This document shows, in pieces, positions 29,888-40,897 of a stretch of DNA of 64,000 bases. The stretch comes from Polyangiaceae bacterium (GTDB taxonomy: Bacteria; Myxococcota_A; Polyangia; Polyangiales; Polyangiaceae). Positions within the stretch are counted from its first letter, which is position 1. Each line of letters opens with the position of its first letter. The notes beneath the pieces are model-generated. The model did not search any database and was not told the DNA's origin. It saw only the letters and a list, made by a program, of their open reading frames with translations. A program made the position numbers and the translations under genes. The DNA lies in assembly GCA_016719945.1 (NCBI GenBank), contig JADJYE010000014.1, forward strand, positions 62,001 through 126,000. The letters are read 5' to 3'.

Positions 29888-30448
29888 TCAGCCCCGCAGC
29901 GGCGCCAGCGCAGTCGCCCACTTGTGGAGCTCGTCGAGCATCGCGACGCACGACTTCTCGTGGGTCGGCTCGCCCGTGAACTTCCCCTCGGAGATCAGCT
30001 TGCTGAAGAACGCGATCGTCACGGCCTCGGGGATCGGCATCATCTTGAGGGTGGTGAGGACCGTCTTCGTCATCTGCACCGAGCGCAGGCCGCCCGACAC
30101 GCCGCCGTAGCTGACGAAGGCTGCCGGCTTGTAGGCCCACTCGTTGAAGAGGTAGTCGAGCGCGTTCAGCAGCGCAGGCGGCGAGGCGAAGTTGTACTCG
30201 GGCGTGACGAGGACGAACGCATCCATGGCTTGCACCTTCGCGCTCCAGGCGAGGGTGTGGGGCTTCTCGTATTTCTGGAGGCGCGGGTGGTTCGGCTCGT
30301 CGAGCAGCGGCAGCGCGAAGGCCTGCAGATCGAGCAGGCTCACGGCGAACATCCCGTGCAGCTCGGCACGTTCGACGAACCACTGCGCGATGGGCAGACC
30401 GACGCGACCGGGACGGGTGCTGGCGACGATGACGCCGAGTTGGAGCAT
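29888..30448 (-). CDS. NAD(P)H-dependent FMN reductase (flavodoxin fold)
   Basis: 186 residues, usual length for the NADPH-dependent FMN reductase family (SsuE/ChrR/ArsH-like). VIVASTRPGRVGLPIAQWF at 6-24 is the phosphate-binding loop for FMN. FVLVTPEYNFASPPALLNAL near 78-97 is the conserved PEYN block, and SYGGVSGGLRSVQ follows at about 112-124. Cytoplasmic. It would use NAD(P)H to reduce flavin or quinone-like or azo substrates; the true substrate cannot be told. Stands alone, 107 bases downstream of the esterase gene start. Confidence 0.9.
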   Translation of the reverse strand: MLQLGVIVASTRPGRVGLPIAQWFVERAELHGMFAVSLLDLQAFALPLLDEPNHPRLQKYEKPHTLAWSAKVQAMDAFVLVTPEYNFASPPALLNALDYLFNEWAYKPAAFVSYGGVSGGLRSVQMTKTVLTTLKMMPIPEAVTIAFFSKLISEGKFTGEPTHEKSCVAMLDELHKWATALAPLRG

Positions 30449-30886
30449 GGGGCTGTCTCACTAACACCGAGAGGCTAGGGCTGCACGGCGCGCCATCGGG
30501 CTCTCGCGCGAGTCGGTTGGCCTCCCCATGAATGTGGCGACCGTCGGCGGGCGTGAGGGCCGCGACGTCGCGCGGTTCATCACCACGATGCTTTACGCTC
30601 ACGCAAGACTCGCGGCCGAGTGGCGCGCCTGCACCTTCTCGTGGGCGCACCGACCGTCATCCGCCGTCGTGGCTTCGCTCCGCCGACTTCCCGACCCCGA
30701 CGAGGGCACACACACGTTCGCACCTTCGCGTGGTTGAGATCCACGCCAGGATCCGGCTTTGCCCGAGCCCAGGCGGTCTTGTGCGGCCGGCGTGGAAGTT
30801 TTCGGTGCCACCACCACCGCCGCTCACAATTCGCGGCTTTCCCTTTAGCGCTCGCACCGGCACGCAAGCTGCTACGGGCGACGAAA
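30449..30886. other. 438-base intergenic stretch, nothing recognised
   Basis: Lies between the divergent FMN reductase and M23 peptidase genes. Short open frames here have no signal peptide, domain or ribosome site and look random. It becomes less GC-rich over the last 80 bases, so a promoter for the peptidase is likely there, but no boxes can be assigned. Confidence 0.4.
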
Positions 30887-31714
30887 ATGACCCCGCGCTC
30901 CCTGCAACCCGTTTGGCGACTCACCTTCCTCGGCACCCTCGGCGCGATGCTCGCAAGCGGTTGTCTCGCTCCCGGCGGGCCCGAAGACGAGCTGGGCGAC
31001 GAAGAGAGCGAGGACGACTCCTCCGCGCTCTCCGTCGCCTTCCAGCTCCCGTTCCCGTGCGGACAGGTGTGGTCCGGCCAGACCCGGACGAACCATAGCC
31101 CACAGCGCTCCATCGACTTCAACCGACCGAACGACTCGGGCGACAAGGTCGTGGCCGCGGCGGCTGGAAAGGTCACCCGCGTAGGCAACGAGGGGGACGA
31201 CAGCTACGGGCGCTGGATCGAGATCGACCATGGCGACGGCTACAGGACTCGCTACGCCCACCTGAGCGAGCAGAGCGTCTCCGTCGGGCAGAACGTCTCG
31301 CGCGGTCAGAAGATCGGTGAGGTCGGCAACACCGGCGGCTCCACCGGCGCGCATCTGCACTACGAGCTGCGCCGTGACGGCGTGCCGCAGAAGCCTGTGT
31401 TCGCCGGCAAGACGGCGTATTTCTACGGAACCAGGAGCTACGAGAGCGAGAACTGCGGCGGGGGTGGAGTCACCGGCACCGTCAACACGAACGGCGCCGA
31501 CCTCACCGTGCGCGCGTCGCCCAGCACCAACGCTGCCGAGGTGGGCTCCGTCGACGATGGGGACCAGGTCACCATTTCGTGCCAGGTGAAGGGGTCGAGC
31601 GTGTCGGGGACGTATGGGACGTCCGACCTGTGGGACTACATCGGAGACGGCTACATCGCGGACGCTTACGTCGCGACGGGCTCCGACGGTCAGGTCGCGC
31701 CCACCTGCGACTGA
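30887..31714 (+). CDS. M23-family peptidase lipoprotein with SH3-like domain
   Basis: 275 residues from the ATG at 30887. The signal peptide LTFLGTLGAMLASGC gives a lipoprotein. The catalytic LytM/M23 domain spans about 50-185: NHSPQRSIDFNRPNDSGD carries the first zinc ligands (His and Asp), and GAHLHYELRRDG holds the HxH. VAAAAGKVTRVGNEG and YAHLSEQSVSVGQNVSRGQ are typical. The C-terminal part after about 195 (GTVNTNGADLTVRASPSTNA) is a bacterial SH3-like cell-wall or ligand-binding module. Likely an outer-surface or periplasmic endopeptidase acting on peptidoglycan cross-bridges or a secreted lytic factor against prey. Confidence 0.9.
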   Translation: MTPRSLQPVWRLTFLGTLGAMLASGCLAPGGPEDELGDEESEDDSSALSVAFQLPFPCGQVWSGQTRTNHSPQRSIDFNRPNDSGDKVVAAAAGKVTRVGNEGDDSYGRWIEIDHGDGYRTRYAHLSEQSVSVGQNVSRGQKIGEVGNTGGSTGAHLHYELRRDGVPQKPVFAGKTAYFYGTRSYESENCGGGGVTGTVNTNGADLTVRASPSTNAAEVGSVDDGDQVTISCQVKGSSVSGTYGTSDLWDYIGDGYIADAYVATGSDGQVAPTCD

Positions 31715-31799
31715 GCAAGACCGTCCCGGCTCGAGCGCGCGGGTGGCTGAGGAAGGCAGGCGCGGCGCGCCCACCGCGCCCGTGCGATGCTGCCGCGCC

Positions 31800-32297
31800 A
31801 TGTCCCCACGGCCCCCTCGCAGCCAGCCGAGCTCGGCGCTCTGCTTCGTGTGTGGCACCGACAACCCGCACGGGCTGAAGGCCACGTTCGTCGACGACGG
31901 CGTCCAGGTGTGGACCGAGCTGACGCCCGCCGAGCACCACCAGGGCTGGCCCGGCGTGCTCCACGGGGGGATCATCTCGGCGGTGCTCGACGAGACGATC
32001 GGTCGCGTGGCCTTTCTGCACGACCGCTGGGTGCAGACGGGCAGCTTGTCGCTGCGCTTCCTGCGACCGGCGCCGCTCGGACAAGCGCTGCGCGCCTCGG
32101 GTCGTTTGATCCGCAACCATCGACGGCTGATGCAGATGGCGGGCCAGCTCATCGTCGCCGCGACGGGTGAGGTGCTCGCCGAGGCCGAGGGCACGTTCGT
32201 GCCGCTGCCCGACGCCGCGCGGAGCGCGCTGGCGACCCAGCTGGGCGGAGACTTCGCGACGTGGGAGGCGTGGCTCGCGAAGAACCGCGCGGGCTAG
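31800..32297 (+). CDS. PaaI-type hotdog thioesterase
   Basis: 165 residues, ATG at 31800. The hotdog active-site helix is visible as VLHGGIISAVLDETIG near 48-63, preceded by EHHQGWPG. An N-terminal CFVCGTDNPHGLKATF motif (Cys pair) is typical of one branch of these acyl-CoA thioesterases. Would hydrolyse acyl-CoA or aryl-CoA thioesters in the cytoplasm. Its TAG stop lies in a CTAG palindrome at 32294-32297 that also supplies the TAG of the convergent SUMF1-like gene. Confidence 0.85.
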   Translation: MSPRPPRSQPSSALCFVCGTDNPHGLKATFVDDGVQVWTELTPAEHHQGWPGVLHGGIISAVLDETIGRVAFLHDRWVQTGSLSLRFLRPAPLGQALRASGRLIRNHRRLMQMAGQLIVAATGEVLAEAEGTFVPLPDAARSALATQLGGDFATWEAWLAKNRAG

Positions 32298-33556
32298 CTC
32301 CGGCAGCAGGCGCCGACCCAGCGGGCGCCGTTGTCGCGCCGCGTGCACCCGCGCTCCTTCACGAGCTTCACGCGCGCCTCCCACGTGTTGCCCGTCCACC
32401 GATACGCGATCGGCTTGCCGGGGTAGCTCTTCACGCAGTCGGGGTCGTCCTGAGGAGACCGCGCGACCGATATGGGCTCGCTCGGGTCGGGGATCTCCGC
32501 GGCCGAGAACCTGGGCTCGGCCGTCGCAGAGGGTCTTCCGTCGGCGCCGAGCCGGGTGCACTCGCTGCCGTTCCACCCGCGCTCGGGCCCACAGGTCGGC
32601 TCGCCGCGCACGCGCTCACAGCCGGCGCCCCGGCTGCGAGGCGCCGCGTCGGCGGGGCACTCGAGCGGTAGCACCGTCTGCGCGCAGCGGAAGCCGAGCC
32701 AGCTGTTGCTCTTCTCGGGCTGCCAGTGGCTTCGGTTCTTCACGCGCAGCCACTTCGGCCACCGCCGGCTCCAGCTGCCACCCTTGAAGACCCTCCGCTC
32801 GCCGTGCTCGGGGTCCTCGGGAAACAAGGCGAACCAGGTGCTCGTCCACTCCCAGACGTTGCCGCTCATGTCGTAGAGCCCGAACGCGCCAGGCGCGAAC
32901 GAGGCGACCGGGCACGTGCCGCCCGGGTGGCTGAAGCACGCGGTCTTCGTCGTGGGGTCCGCCTCGCCCCACGAGAAGGTGCGGCCGTCGGTGCCGCGGG
33001 CCGCGAGCTCCCACTCGGCCTCGGTCGGCAGGCGCTTGCCGACGTGAGCGCAGTAGGCGGCCGCGCTCGCGTAGTCGACGCAGTTGATCGGGTGGTGGTC
33101 CTTCCCCGCGCGGTGCTCGTTGCAGAAATCGTCGGACTTCAATGTCGTCTTGCACGCGCCCGCGCTCACGCACGCGCGGTAGCGCGCGGTCGTGACCTCG
33201 GTGGCGTCGATGAAGAACGCCGCGACGACCCGCTCGTGCAGCGGTCGCTCCTCGGGGTTGCCGGTCCCGGCGGGCGAGCCCATCAGGAAGACGGACGCGG
33301 GCACCCGCACCATCCCGGGTGGCCCGAGCGCCGCCGGACTCGACGACGCGAGCGCTGGCGCCGAGGGCGCGCTCGTCGGGGACGGCTCGCTCGAACCGAC
33401 CCATGCCGCGGGGCCGCCCGGGGGGCTGGGCGCCGACGCGGGCTCGGGAGCCTGCGCGGCGCCGGACTCGACCCCACCTTCGCCCGTCTGCCCACACGCG
33501 ACGGCGCATAGCGCGAACACGACAGGGCGCAGCGCGGCGACCCGGACCGCGCTCAT
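32294..33556 (-). CDS. SUMF1/FGE-sulfatase-domain lipoprotein
   Basis: 420 residues. N-terminal lipoprotein signal (VVFALCAVAC), a Pro/Ser/Ala linker to about 75, then a formylglycine-generating-enzyme-like domain from about 80-305: VPASVFLMGSPAG, LPTEAEWELAARG, GLYDMSGNVWEWTSTW and GFRCAQTV are the family blocks. A Cys-rich tail of about 110 residues follows. Secreted FGE-like domains of this type usually bind substrates or peptidoglycan or polysaccharide and do not activate sulfatases; whether it is catalytic cannot be told. It starts 3 bases after the TerB-PPP phosphatase stop, so it is the third gene of that operon. Confidence 0.88.
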   Translation of the reverse strand: MSAVRVAALRPVVFALCAVACGQTGEGGVESGAAQAPEPASAPSPPGGPAAWVGSSEPSPTSAPSAPALASSSPAALGPPGMVRVPASVFLMGSPAGTGNPEERPLHERVVAAFFIDATEVTTARYRACVSAGACKTTLKSDDFCNEHRAGKDHHPINCVDYASAAAYCAHVGKRLPTEAEWELAARGTDGRTFSWGEADPTTKTACFSHPGGTCPVASFAPGAFGLYDMSGNVWEWTSTWFALFPEDPEHGERRVFKGGSWSRRWPKWLRVKNRSHWQPEKSNSWLGFRCAQTVLPLECPADAAPRSRGAGCERVRGEPTCGPERGWNGSECTRLGADGRPSATAEPRFSAAEIPDPSEPISVARSPQDDPDCVKSYPGKPIAYRWTGNTWEARVKLVKERGCTRRDNGARWVGACCRS

Positions 33557-33559
33557 CGC

Positions 33560-35235
<1,676 letters not shown>

Positions 35236-35239
<4 letters not shown>

Positions 35240-36777
35240 GGCCGGGACTCCCGCGGGCGGGTCGAGTCGGGCAGGCCCCCGCGTGTGCCGTTGGTCGCGT
35301 AGACCCCCTTGCCGGCCTCGGGGGCCGGCGCGACGTCGTGGGGCATCGTGCCGCGCTGGGAGCGCAGGTAGACGAACGGCGTCGCAAACGCGAAGTTGGA
35401 GACGCGCGAGGTGTAGACGTCCGCGTAACGCTCGATCTGTCGCGCAAAATGGCTCTTGTCATTGCCCGCCCACATGGTCGGGCCCCACGAGCGGTTCGAG
35501 ACCTCGGAGGCTCGCCGCGCCAGCGGGGCGATCTGCTCGTCGAGCGCGGCGATCTGCTGGCGTAGGGCGGCGATCTCCGCGGTGAGCTCCTCCGGAGTGT
35601 CGATCTCTTCGGGCGGCGTCGGGCCGTACCCCCCCGCGCGAAGGCGGGTCAAGAGCAGGCGCCGCGTGCAGTGGTCGCGCTCGAGCGACTCCTTCAGCGC
35701 CATGAGCTCCGCCAGCGACTCGAGCTCCGCGTGGACCTCGTGGGAGCTCTGGATCTCGTGCTCGAGCTCGCGGACGATGAGCGCCGTGCGCCACCTCAAG
35801 ATGTTCTTCGTGACGTGCACGTCGCCGAAGATGTGGTCGCCCACGTAGAGGATCTCGTCCCCCGACAGCCCGAGGAACTGCTCGACGACGGTGGCGCTGC
35901 CGCCGTAATAGGCCTTGCCCTTGTTGAGGGGGCCGATCACGGGCTTGAGCAGGCCGTCGGCGCTGGCCACCTCGAGGAACGGGAAGCGCGTCGAGAAGAA
36001 GGATGGCTTGTTGGCGGCGACGATCACGATGTCGAACAGATCGCGCCAGGTCTTGCCGGCCGGCATGAAGCGATCGAACGAGTAGCTCATCATCGCGACC
36101 GTGAAGGGCCACTCGGAGTTGGTGATCAGCAACAGCTGCTTGCCCGCGTTCCGCTGGTCGAGCAGCGCGAGGGCGCAGTCAGGGTCGAGCTGCACGAAGC
36201 GCTCGGGGTCGGCCATGATCTCGGCCTTGAGCTCCCCCTCCATGTGGGTGAGATCGATGTGGCGCCGCGTGAGCTCGTAGATCTCGCCGTACGAGTGGAC
36301 CATCGGCAGCTCGCCGGCGTCGAACAGGTCGACGAGCTGCGAGAACATGTAGGCCTCCGAGAGCGAGAACAGGGTGTTGAGGAACACCCAGCGCGACTCC
36401 GATAGGTCGACCATCGTCCGCGCGTAGGCGGCCCGTAGCTCTTCGAAGCCGAGCGGGCGCGTCCCGTGGAGCGCCCGCTTCACGTAGCCGAAGCGGTTCG
36501 CCTTCACGACGTTGCCGAGCTCGCGATCGATGACCAGGCCGCGGATGATCCCCTCGGGGGAGAACGTCAAATGACCGACCGGCAAGCCAACGGCGACCAG
36601 GCGCTGCTTGAGGTGCTCGTACGCGCGGCTCTCCCAGGCCGCGATGTCGTAGTGGACCAGCGTGTAGTCCATGTCGTACCCGATGGCCCGGATCGCCCGC
36701 ATGTTGAGGGTGCGGTTGCAAAAGAGACCGCGCTCCGGCGCCAGGGGCTTCAGAGGGTCCGTGAAGGCGTGGGACAT
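35236..36777 (-). CDS. HAD-type 5'-nucleotidase (IMP/GMP-specific family)
   Basis: About 513 residues. IGYDMDYTLVHYD at 32-44 is HAD motif I in the variant of cytosolic purine 5'-nucleotidases (HAD-IG family). KQLLLITNSEWPFT is motif II, and VGDHIFGDVHVTKN holds the acidic motif IV. A coiled region (ELTAEIAALRQQIAALDEQI) lies near 435-455. It would dephosphorylate IMP, GMP or related nucleotides. The ATG at 36777 begins the family-like sequence; the longer frame is not supported. First gene of a three-gene operon with the PPP phosphatase and SUMF1-like lipoprotein. Confidence 0.9.
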
Positions 36778-36843
36778 GTGCCGGCAGGAGTAGCCGGCCC
36801 GCCGTGAGCCCTCAAGGGGCACGTCCACGCGCGCCGGCCGGAG

Positions 36844-37482
36844 CTACAGCACTTCGAAGGCCTCGCGCGCCAGCTCGCGCCCGTCGGGCGCGGTGACCAC
36901 GGCGGTCCAGGTTCCGACCTCGTCGATCCCGCGCGAGGTCGCCCAGGTCCGCCACCGCGGTGACGTGCCGACCGCGAGCCGGACGTTGCCCTTGTCCGGC
37001 TGGTCGGAGGGAGGGTCGAACGAGACGACGACCTCGGCGGCCTCGCCGGGGTTCGCCAGCTCGACGAAGGCGTAGAGCTTCTCGAAATCACCCTTCTTGA
37101 AGCTCTGGGCGACGCCGACCGGGGAGCGCGACGACTTCTCCACGCCTTTGCCGATGACGATCTTCTTCACGACCAGCGCCTTGCCGTCCCCCGAGGGGCG
37201 CGGCCTCCCATTCGAGGAGGGCTCTGGGGTCTCTGGCGCAGGAGCCGGGGCGGGCGTCACGGTCGGCGCCGAGGCTTTGGGCGCGTCGACCGCGAGCGGG
37301 GCCGGCGCGGCTGGCTTGGGGTCGGCGACCTGGGGCGCGCCCGTCGCGGGCAACGGGGCGCACTCAGCCTTGTCGCGCTCCGCGTCGGAGCAGGCTGCGA
37401 CGCCGAGCGCGAGCAGCGCAACGACGCACAGAGAGAGGCGGGGAGGGACCTTTCGCGGGCTTCGTGTTGGACAGGCACGCAC
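36844..37482 (-). CDS. DUF2914-domain lipoprotein
   Basis: About 212 residues. The GTG at 37482 gives a basic n-region followed by LCVVALLALGVAAC, a clear lipobox; the frame is open to 37563, so the start is uncertain. A Pro/Ala linker spans about 45-95. The C-terminal 110 residues match DUF2914: GVAQSFKKGDFEKLYAFVEL, then RWRTWATSRGIDEVGTWTAV. The domain is thought to be an Ig-like fold found in surface proteins; ligand unknown. It ends 66 bases before the HAD nucleotidase start on the same strand, so might lead that operon. Confidence 0.8.
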   Translation of the reverse strand: MRACPTRSPRKVPPRLSLCVVALLALGVAACSDAERDKAECAPLPATGAPQVADPKPAAPAPLAVDAPKASAPTVTPAPAPAPETPEPSSNGRPRPSGDGKALVVKKIVIGKGVEKSSRSPVGVAQSFKKGDFEKLYAFVELANPGEAAEVVVSFDPPSDQPDKGNVRLAVGTSPRWRTWATSRGIDEVGTWTAVVTAPDGRELAREAFEVL

Positions 37483-37628
37483 ACGAGCCCAGCAAGGAGG
37501 AGACCAGCCCGAAAACCCGCGTGCCCCTCGGGGACCGGGCCAACGAGCCGTGTCCCCATGCACGCGGCCCGTGTCAGCGGGTCCTCGCGAACTCGCTCCC
37601 CACGGTCCTTTGAGTTAGGCTTTGCGCC

Positions 37629-38645
37629 ATGCAGCTTGTGCAACGAAATCGCTTTTCTCTCGCCGCGAAGAGCGCCCTGCTGGGCGTCACCCTGGCCGCC
37701 GTCGCCCTCACCCAAGCCTGCGGGGACGACACCGGCGTCACGCCGGAAGACGGGCTGGCCTTCGAGCAGTTCGCCGAGACGTACCGCCAGGCCCAGTGCG
37801 AGCGCGCCGTCAAATGCGGCTTCATGCCCGACGTCGACACCTGCTACGTCGCGCTCGGGCAAGACTTCGCGATCGCCGAGGCCATCTCCGCCGCTGCGTT
37901 CGGAGACCTCACCTACGATCCCCAGGCCGCCGCGACGTGTATCGAGACCGTCACGAGCGCGTCCTGCGAGGGGTTCACGCTGCTGACGCCTCAGGTCCTC
38001 GAGGCCTGTGACACCGTCTTCGGCAACCGGCGCGGCGAGGGCGAGCCGTGCGTCGCTGCCGCCCAGTGCCAGGGCATCGGCTCGATCTGCGAGGGGGCGT
38101 GCGGCGACGGCTGCTGCCCAGGCGTGTGCCGCGGCGTCTCCGACGCCGGTCAGATGGGCGACATCTGCAGCGACCTCGCGCCGTGCTCCGAGGGGCTGCG
38201 CTGCCTGTTCGCGGACGTCTCACAGATGTTCGAGTGCATCCCGCTGGCGGGCGCTAACGAGCCCTGCGTCGACTACGGCTGCATCCCCGGGTACGCATGC
38301 GACAGCTCGGGCAGCGGCCGCTGCTTCGCGCAGGCCTCCACCGGCTCGGCGTGCAACCCGGCGCTCGCCGACGCGTGCGCCGACCTCAACGAATATTGCA
38401 GCGCGGATCAGCAGCGCTGCGTCCCGCTGCCGCGCCCGGGCGAGCCTTGCGGCGTCAACCCGGTGGCCACGAGCTTCTGCGCGCGCATGGCTTACTGCGC
38501 CGACACCACCTGCCAGGCGCTGCCGAGCGTCGGCGAGGAGTGCGCAGGCGAGAGCGCTTGCCTGGGGCAGCTCAGCTGCAGCGGTGATCCGGAGTTCATC
38601 TGCGGGTCCCTGTCGAGCCCCTCGATCTGCGTGAACTTCGAATGA
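37629..38645 (+). CDS. Cys-rich lipoprotein, myxobacterial surface type
   Basis: 338 residues with signal LLGVTLAAVALTQAC (lipobox with Cys31). About 34 cysteines occur in spaced pairs, for example CQGIGSICEGACGDGCCPGVC near 150-170, giving small disulfide knots like those of Dickkopf-type or EGF-like repeats. Common as large paralogous families in myxobacteria, with unknown roles in surface contact or predation. The TGA overlaps the ATG of the next lipoprotein (ATGA), so the two are co-translated. Confidence 0.82.
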   Translation: MQLVQRNRFSLAAKSALLGVTLAAVALTQACGDDTGVTPEDGLAFEQFAETYRQAQCERAVKCGFMPDVDTCYVALGQDFAIAEAISAAAFGDLTYDPQAAATCIETVTSASCEGFTLLTPQVLEACDTVFGNRRGEGEPCVAAAQCQGIGSICEGACGDGCCPGVCRGVSDAGQMGDICSDLAPCSEGLRCLFADVSQMFECIPLAGANEPCVDYGCIPGYACDSSGSGRCFAQASTGSACNPALADACADLNEYCSADQQRCVPLPRPGEPCGVNPVATSFCARMAYCADTTCQALPSVGEECAGESACLGQLSCSGDPEFICGSLSSPSICVNFE

Positions 38646-39034
38646 TTCGCTCCTCGGTGCTGCTCGTCGCGTCGGCCGCGCTCGTCCTCGGGTGCGGCGA
38701 CAGCGGCGAGGGCACGGGCGGCACGGGCGGCAGCGGCGGCGCCGACGACGGAAAGCTCCACCCCCCCGGCGACGGCACTGAGCTCGACGAGGACGCTGCC
38801 TGCGCCGAGCTCCACGACGCGCTCGGCGAGCTGTCGCTCGGCCTCAGCTGCGTGTCGACGCTGCGCGCATGCCCGAACCTGCTCGAGGCGCTCTCGGGAG
38901 AGGCCTGCGCCATCTACGACGGGGGCTCGGTCGGCGGCTGCGTCGAGTATTACGGCGAGGCCACAGACTGCGACGACCTCAAGGCCCGCGCAGACCTCTG
39001 CGTCCCCGACACGCTGAGCGGCTGCGCGGAGTAA
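38642..39034 (+). CDS. small Cys-containing lipoprotein
   Basis: 130 residues. SSVLLVASAALVLGC is a standard lipoprotein signal, then a Gly/Thr/Ser linker (GTGGTGGSGG). The mature part has eight cysteines (CAELHDALGELSLGLSC; CDDLKARADLCV). No family recognised. Coupled to the preceding Cys-rich lipoprotein by ATGA overlap and followed after 5 bases by the PP2C-cNMP phosphatase gene, so all three may form one transcript. Confidence 0.78.
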   Translation: MIRSSVLLVASAALVLGCGDSGEGTGGTGGSGGADDGKLHPPGDGTELDEDAACAELHDALGELSLGLSCVSTLRACPNLLEALSGEACAIYDGGSVGGCVEYYGEATDCDDLKARADLCVPDTLSGCAE

Positions 39035-39039
39035 GCGCC

Positions 39040-40233
39040 ATGCCGGGCCGCATCGTTCCTCGCTTCGACTTCCGCGTGGACGTCGGCCACGCGAGCGTCA
39101 CCGGCAAGGTCCGCCAGAAGAACGAGGACGCGGTCCTGCTCGCGCCCGAGCTGTCCGTCTTCGGCATCGCGGACGGGATGGGCGGCCTCGCGGCCGGCGA
39201 GGTCGCCTCGCGCGAGGCGCTCGAGGTCGTCAAGCAGCGCATGTCGCTCAAGGCGACCCAGCGCGCGATCGAGACCTACGTGGCCGCGCCCACGCTCGAG
39301 CACCGGCGGGGCGTGTTCGCCATCCTGCGCGAGGCGTGCGAGGAGGCCCACCTGCACCTCGTGCGGGAGCAAGAGCGGATGAAGGCGATGATGGGCACCA
39401 CCCTCGACGTGTGCCTGCTCGCGAGGGACAAGGCCTTCGTCGCGCACGTCGGCGATGGCCGCGTGTACCTGGTGCGCCCTCGGGCGACGCTCCAGCTGAC
39501 CGAAGATCACCTCGCGCGGGAGCCCGCGAGCTTCGGCTCGGGCCCCCGCGCGCGTGCACCTCGCCCTCTCGTCAGCGGGCTCGGGCTGCCGTCCCCGCTG
39601 CGCGTCGACGTGTGCGTCGTGGAGCTGCGCAAGGGGGACACCCTCACGCTCATGACCGACGGCGCGTACGCGCCGCTCGGCGACGAGGCGTCGGTGGCGG
39701 CGGCCTTCCGAGGCCCCTCCGGCGCCGCCGTCGACCAGGTCATGAGGCAGTCGCTCGCGAAGGGCGGCAAGGACAACGCGACCGTGATCGCCCTGCGCGT
39801 CGAAGATCGGCTCGTGCAGCGCGCGCAAGACGCGGGCTCACGCCTCGACGTGACCGACGACCTGGTCACCCTGAGGCACTGCCCCCTGCTCGTCGGCCTC
39901 TCGCCGTCGAGCACCCTCGCCGCGCTCTCCTCGGGGATCGAGGTCGAGCTCGAGCCGGGACACGACATCCCTCGCTTCGAGGCCGGCGACCACTGCGCCT
40001 ACGTCGTGCTCTCCGGCGTCGTGAGGGTGGGCGAGGCGACCCTCGGCCCCCCGGCGCTGCTGTTCGCGGAGTCCCTGGTCGGGGTCGAGAAGGCCGCGAC
40101 GGCCGTGGTCGTCGAGCGCGCGCGTTGTCTGCGTGTGCGGCGCGACGACTTCCGAGAGGTGGCCGAGCACGATCCCACGCTCGGCCTGTCCCTCTATCAG
40201 CGCCTCGCGGGCCACCTCGCGCGCGCGCACTGA
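39040..40233 (+). CDS. PP2C-family protein phosphatase fused to a cyclic-nucleotide-binding domain
   Basis: 397 residues, ATG at 39040. The PP2C domain is complete: RQKNEDAVLL near 24-33, GIADGMGGLAAGE near 42-54, GTTLDVCLL, AHVGDGRVYLV, TLMTDGAYAPL and GGKDNATVIAL with the metal-binding aspartates. Residues about 280-395 form a cNMP-binding fold: LVGLSPSSTLAAL, VELEPGHDIPRFEAGDHCAY, then VVLSGVVRVG and a C-terminal hinge. The exact cAMP phosphate-cassette is degenerate, so the ligand is uncertain. A phosphatase gated by a cyclic nucleotide would antagonise the many Ser/Thr kinases of this genome. Soluble. Confidence 0.9.
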   Translation: MPGRIVPRFDFRVDVGHASVTGKVRQKNEDAVLLAPELSVFGIADGMGGLAAGEVASREALEVVKQRMSLKATQRAIETYVAAPTLEHRRGVFAILREACEEAHLHLVREQERMKAMMGTTLDVCLLARDKAFVAHVGDGRVYLVRPRATLQLTEDHLAREPASFGSGPRARAPRPLVSGLGLPSPLRVDVCVVELRKGDTLTLMTDGAYAPLGDEASVAAAFRGPSGAAVDQVMRQSLAKGGKDNATVIALRVEDRLVQRAQDAGSRLDVTDDLVTLRHCPLLVGLSPSSTLAALSSGIEVELEPGHDIPRFEAGDHCAYVVLSGVVRVGEATLGPPALLFAESLVGVEKAATAVVVERARCLRVRRDDFREVAEHDPTLGLSLYQRLAGHLARAH

Positions 40234-40246
40234 CGAGCCGCTCAGC

Positions 40247-40897
40247 TCACGGGCTGTGCCCTGACGAGGCCTGGTTGGGCGCCCACAGGACCTCCTCCAC
40301 ACCCTCGAGCAACGAGGCCTCTCGGCTCCACACGAAGAAGGCGTCCGACAGCCGGTTGAGGTAGCGCACCGCGACGTCGTCGATCGCGACGAGCTCGGCG
40401 CGCAGGCCCACGACGAGCCGCTCCGCGCGACGGCAGACGGTGCGCGCGACGTGCAGGTCGGCGTTGAGGCGCGACCCGCCGGGCAACACGAAGGAGCGCA
40501 GCGGCGAGAGCCCTTGGTTCGCCCGGTCCATGTCGAGCTCGAGCGCGTTCACGTCCGCGTCGGTCACGCGCGCCTGTTTCGGGTGCAGATCCTCCTGGAG
40601 GGTCGCCAGCAGCGAGCCGAGGTTGAACAGCTCGTGCTGCACGCGCAGCAGCGAGGCCGCGAGCGCGCCGAGCTCTGCGGCCCGAGCGCCCGGCCGCGTG
40701 GACGCCTCGAGCGCGCTCTGACGCGCGGCGCCGACGAACGCGTTGAGCTCGTCGACCGTGCCGTAGGCCTCGATGCGCGCCTCCGCCTTGGACACCTTCT
40801 GCCCGCCCACGAGGCTGGTCGAGCCACGATCGCCCTTCCTCGTGTAGACGCGGTTGATCGCGATCTTCGGGTCGTCGAACGGAGCTGCGTCGTCCAT
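40247..40897 (-). CDS. cob(I)alamin adenosyltransferase, PduO type
   Basis: Transfers the adenosyl group of ATP to cob(I)alamin to form coenzyme B12. 216 residues. Family blocks are all present: VYTRKGDRGSTSLVGGQKVS near 17-36 (ATP-binding N-terminus), EAYGTVDELNAFVG near 42-55, LPGGSRLNADLHVARTVCRR near 136-155 and RYLNRLSDAFFVWSRE near 178-193. ATG at 40897. Convergent with the PP2C-cNMP gene with 13 bases between stops. No B12 riboswitch seen. Divergent from the MoeB-like gene. Confidence 0.96.
   Translation of the reverse strand: MDDAAPFDDPKIAINRVYTRKGDRGSTSLVGGQKVSKAEARIEAYGTVDELNAFVGAARQSALEASTRPGARAAELGALAASLLRVQHELFNLGSLLATLQEDLHPKQARVTDADVNALELDMDRANQGLSPLRSFVLPGGSRLNADLHVARTVCRRAERLVVGLRAELVAIDDVAVRYLNRLSDAFFVWSREASLLEGVEEVLWAPNQASSGHSP

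Noticed and set aside
30528..30737. 69-codon open frame before the M23 peptidase
   Set aside because: No ribosome site, no domain, and composition unlike coding DNA of this genome.
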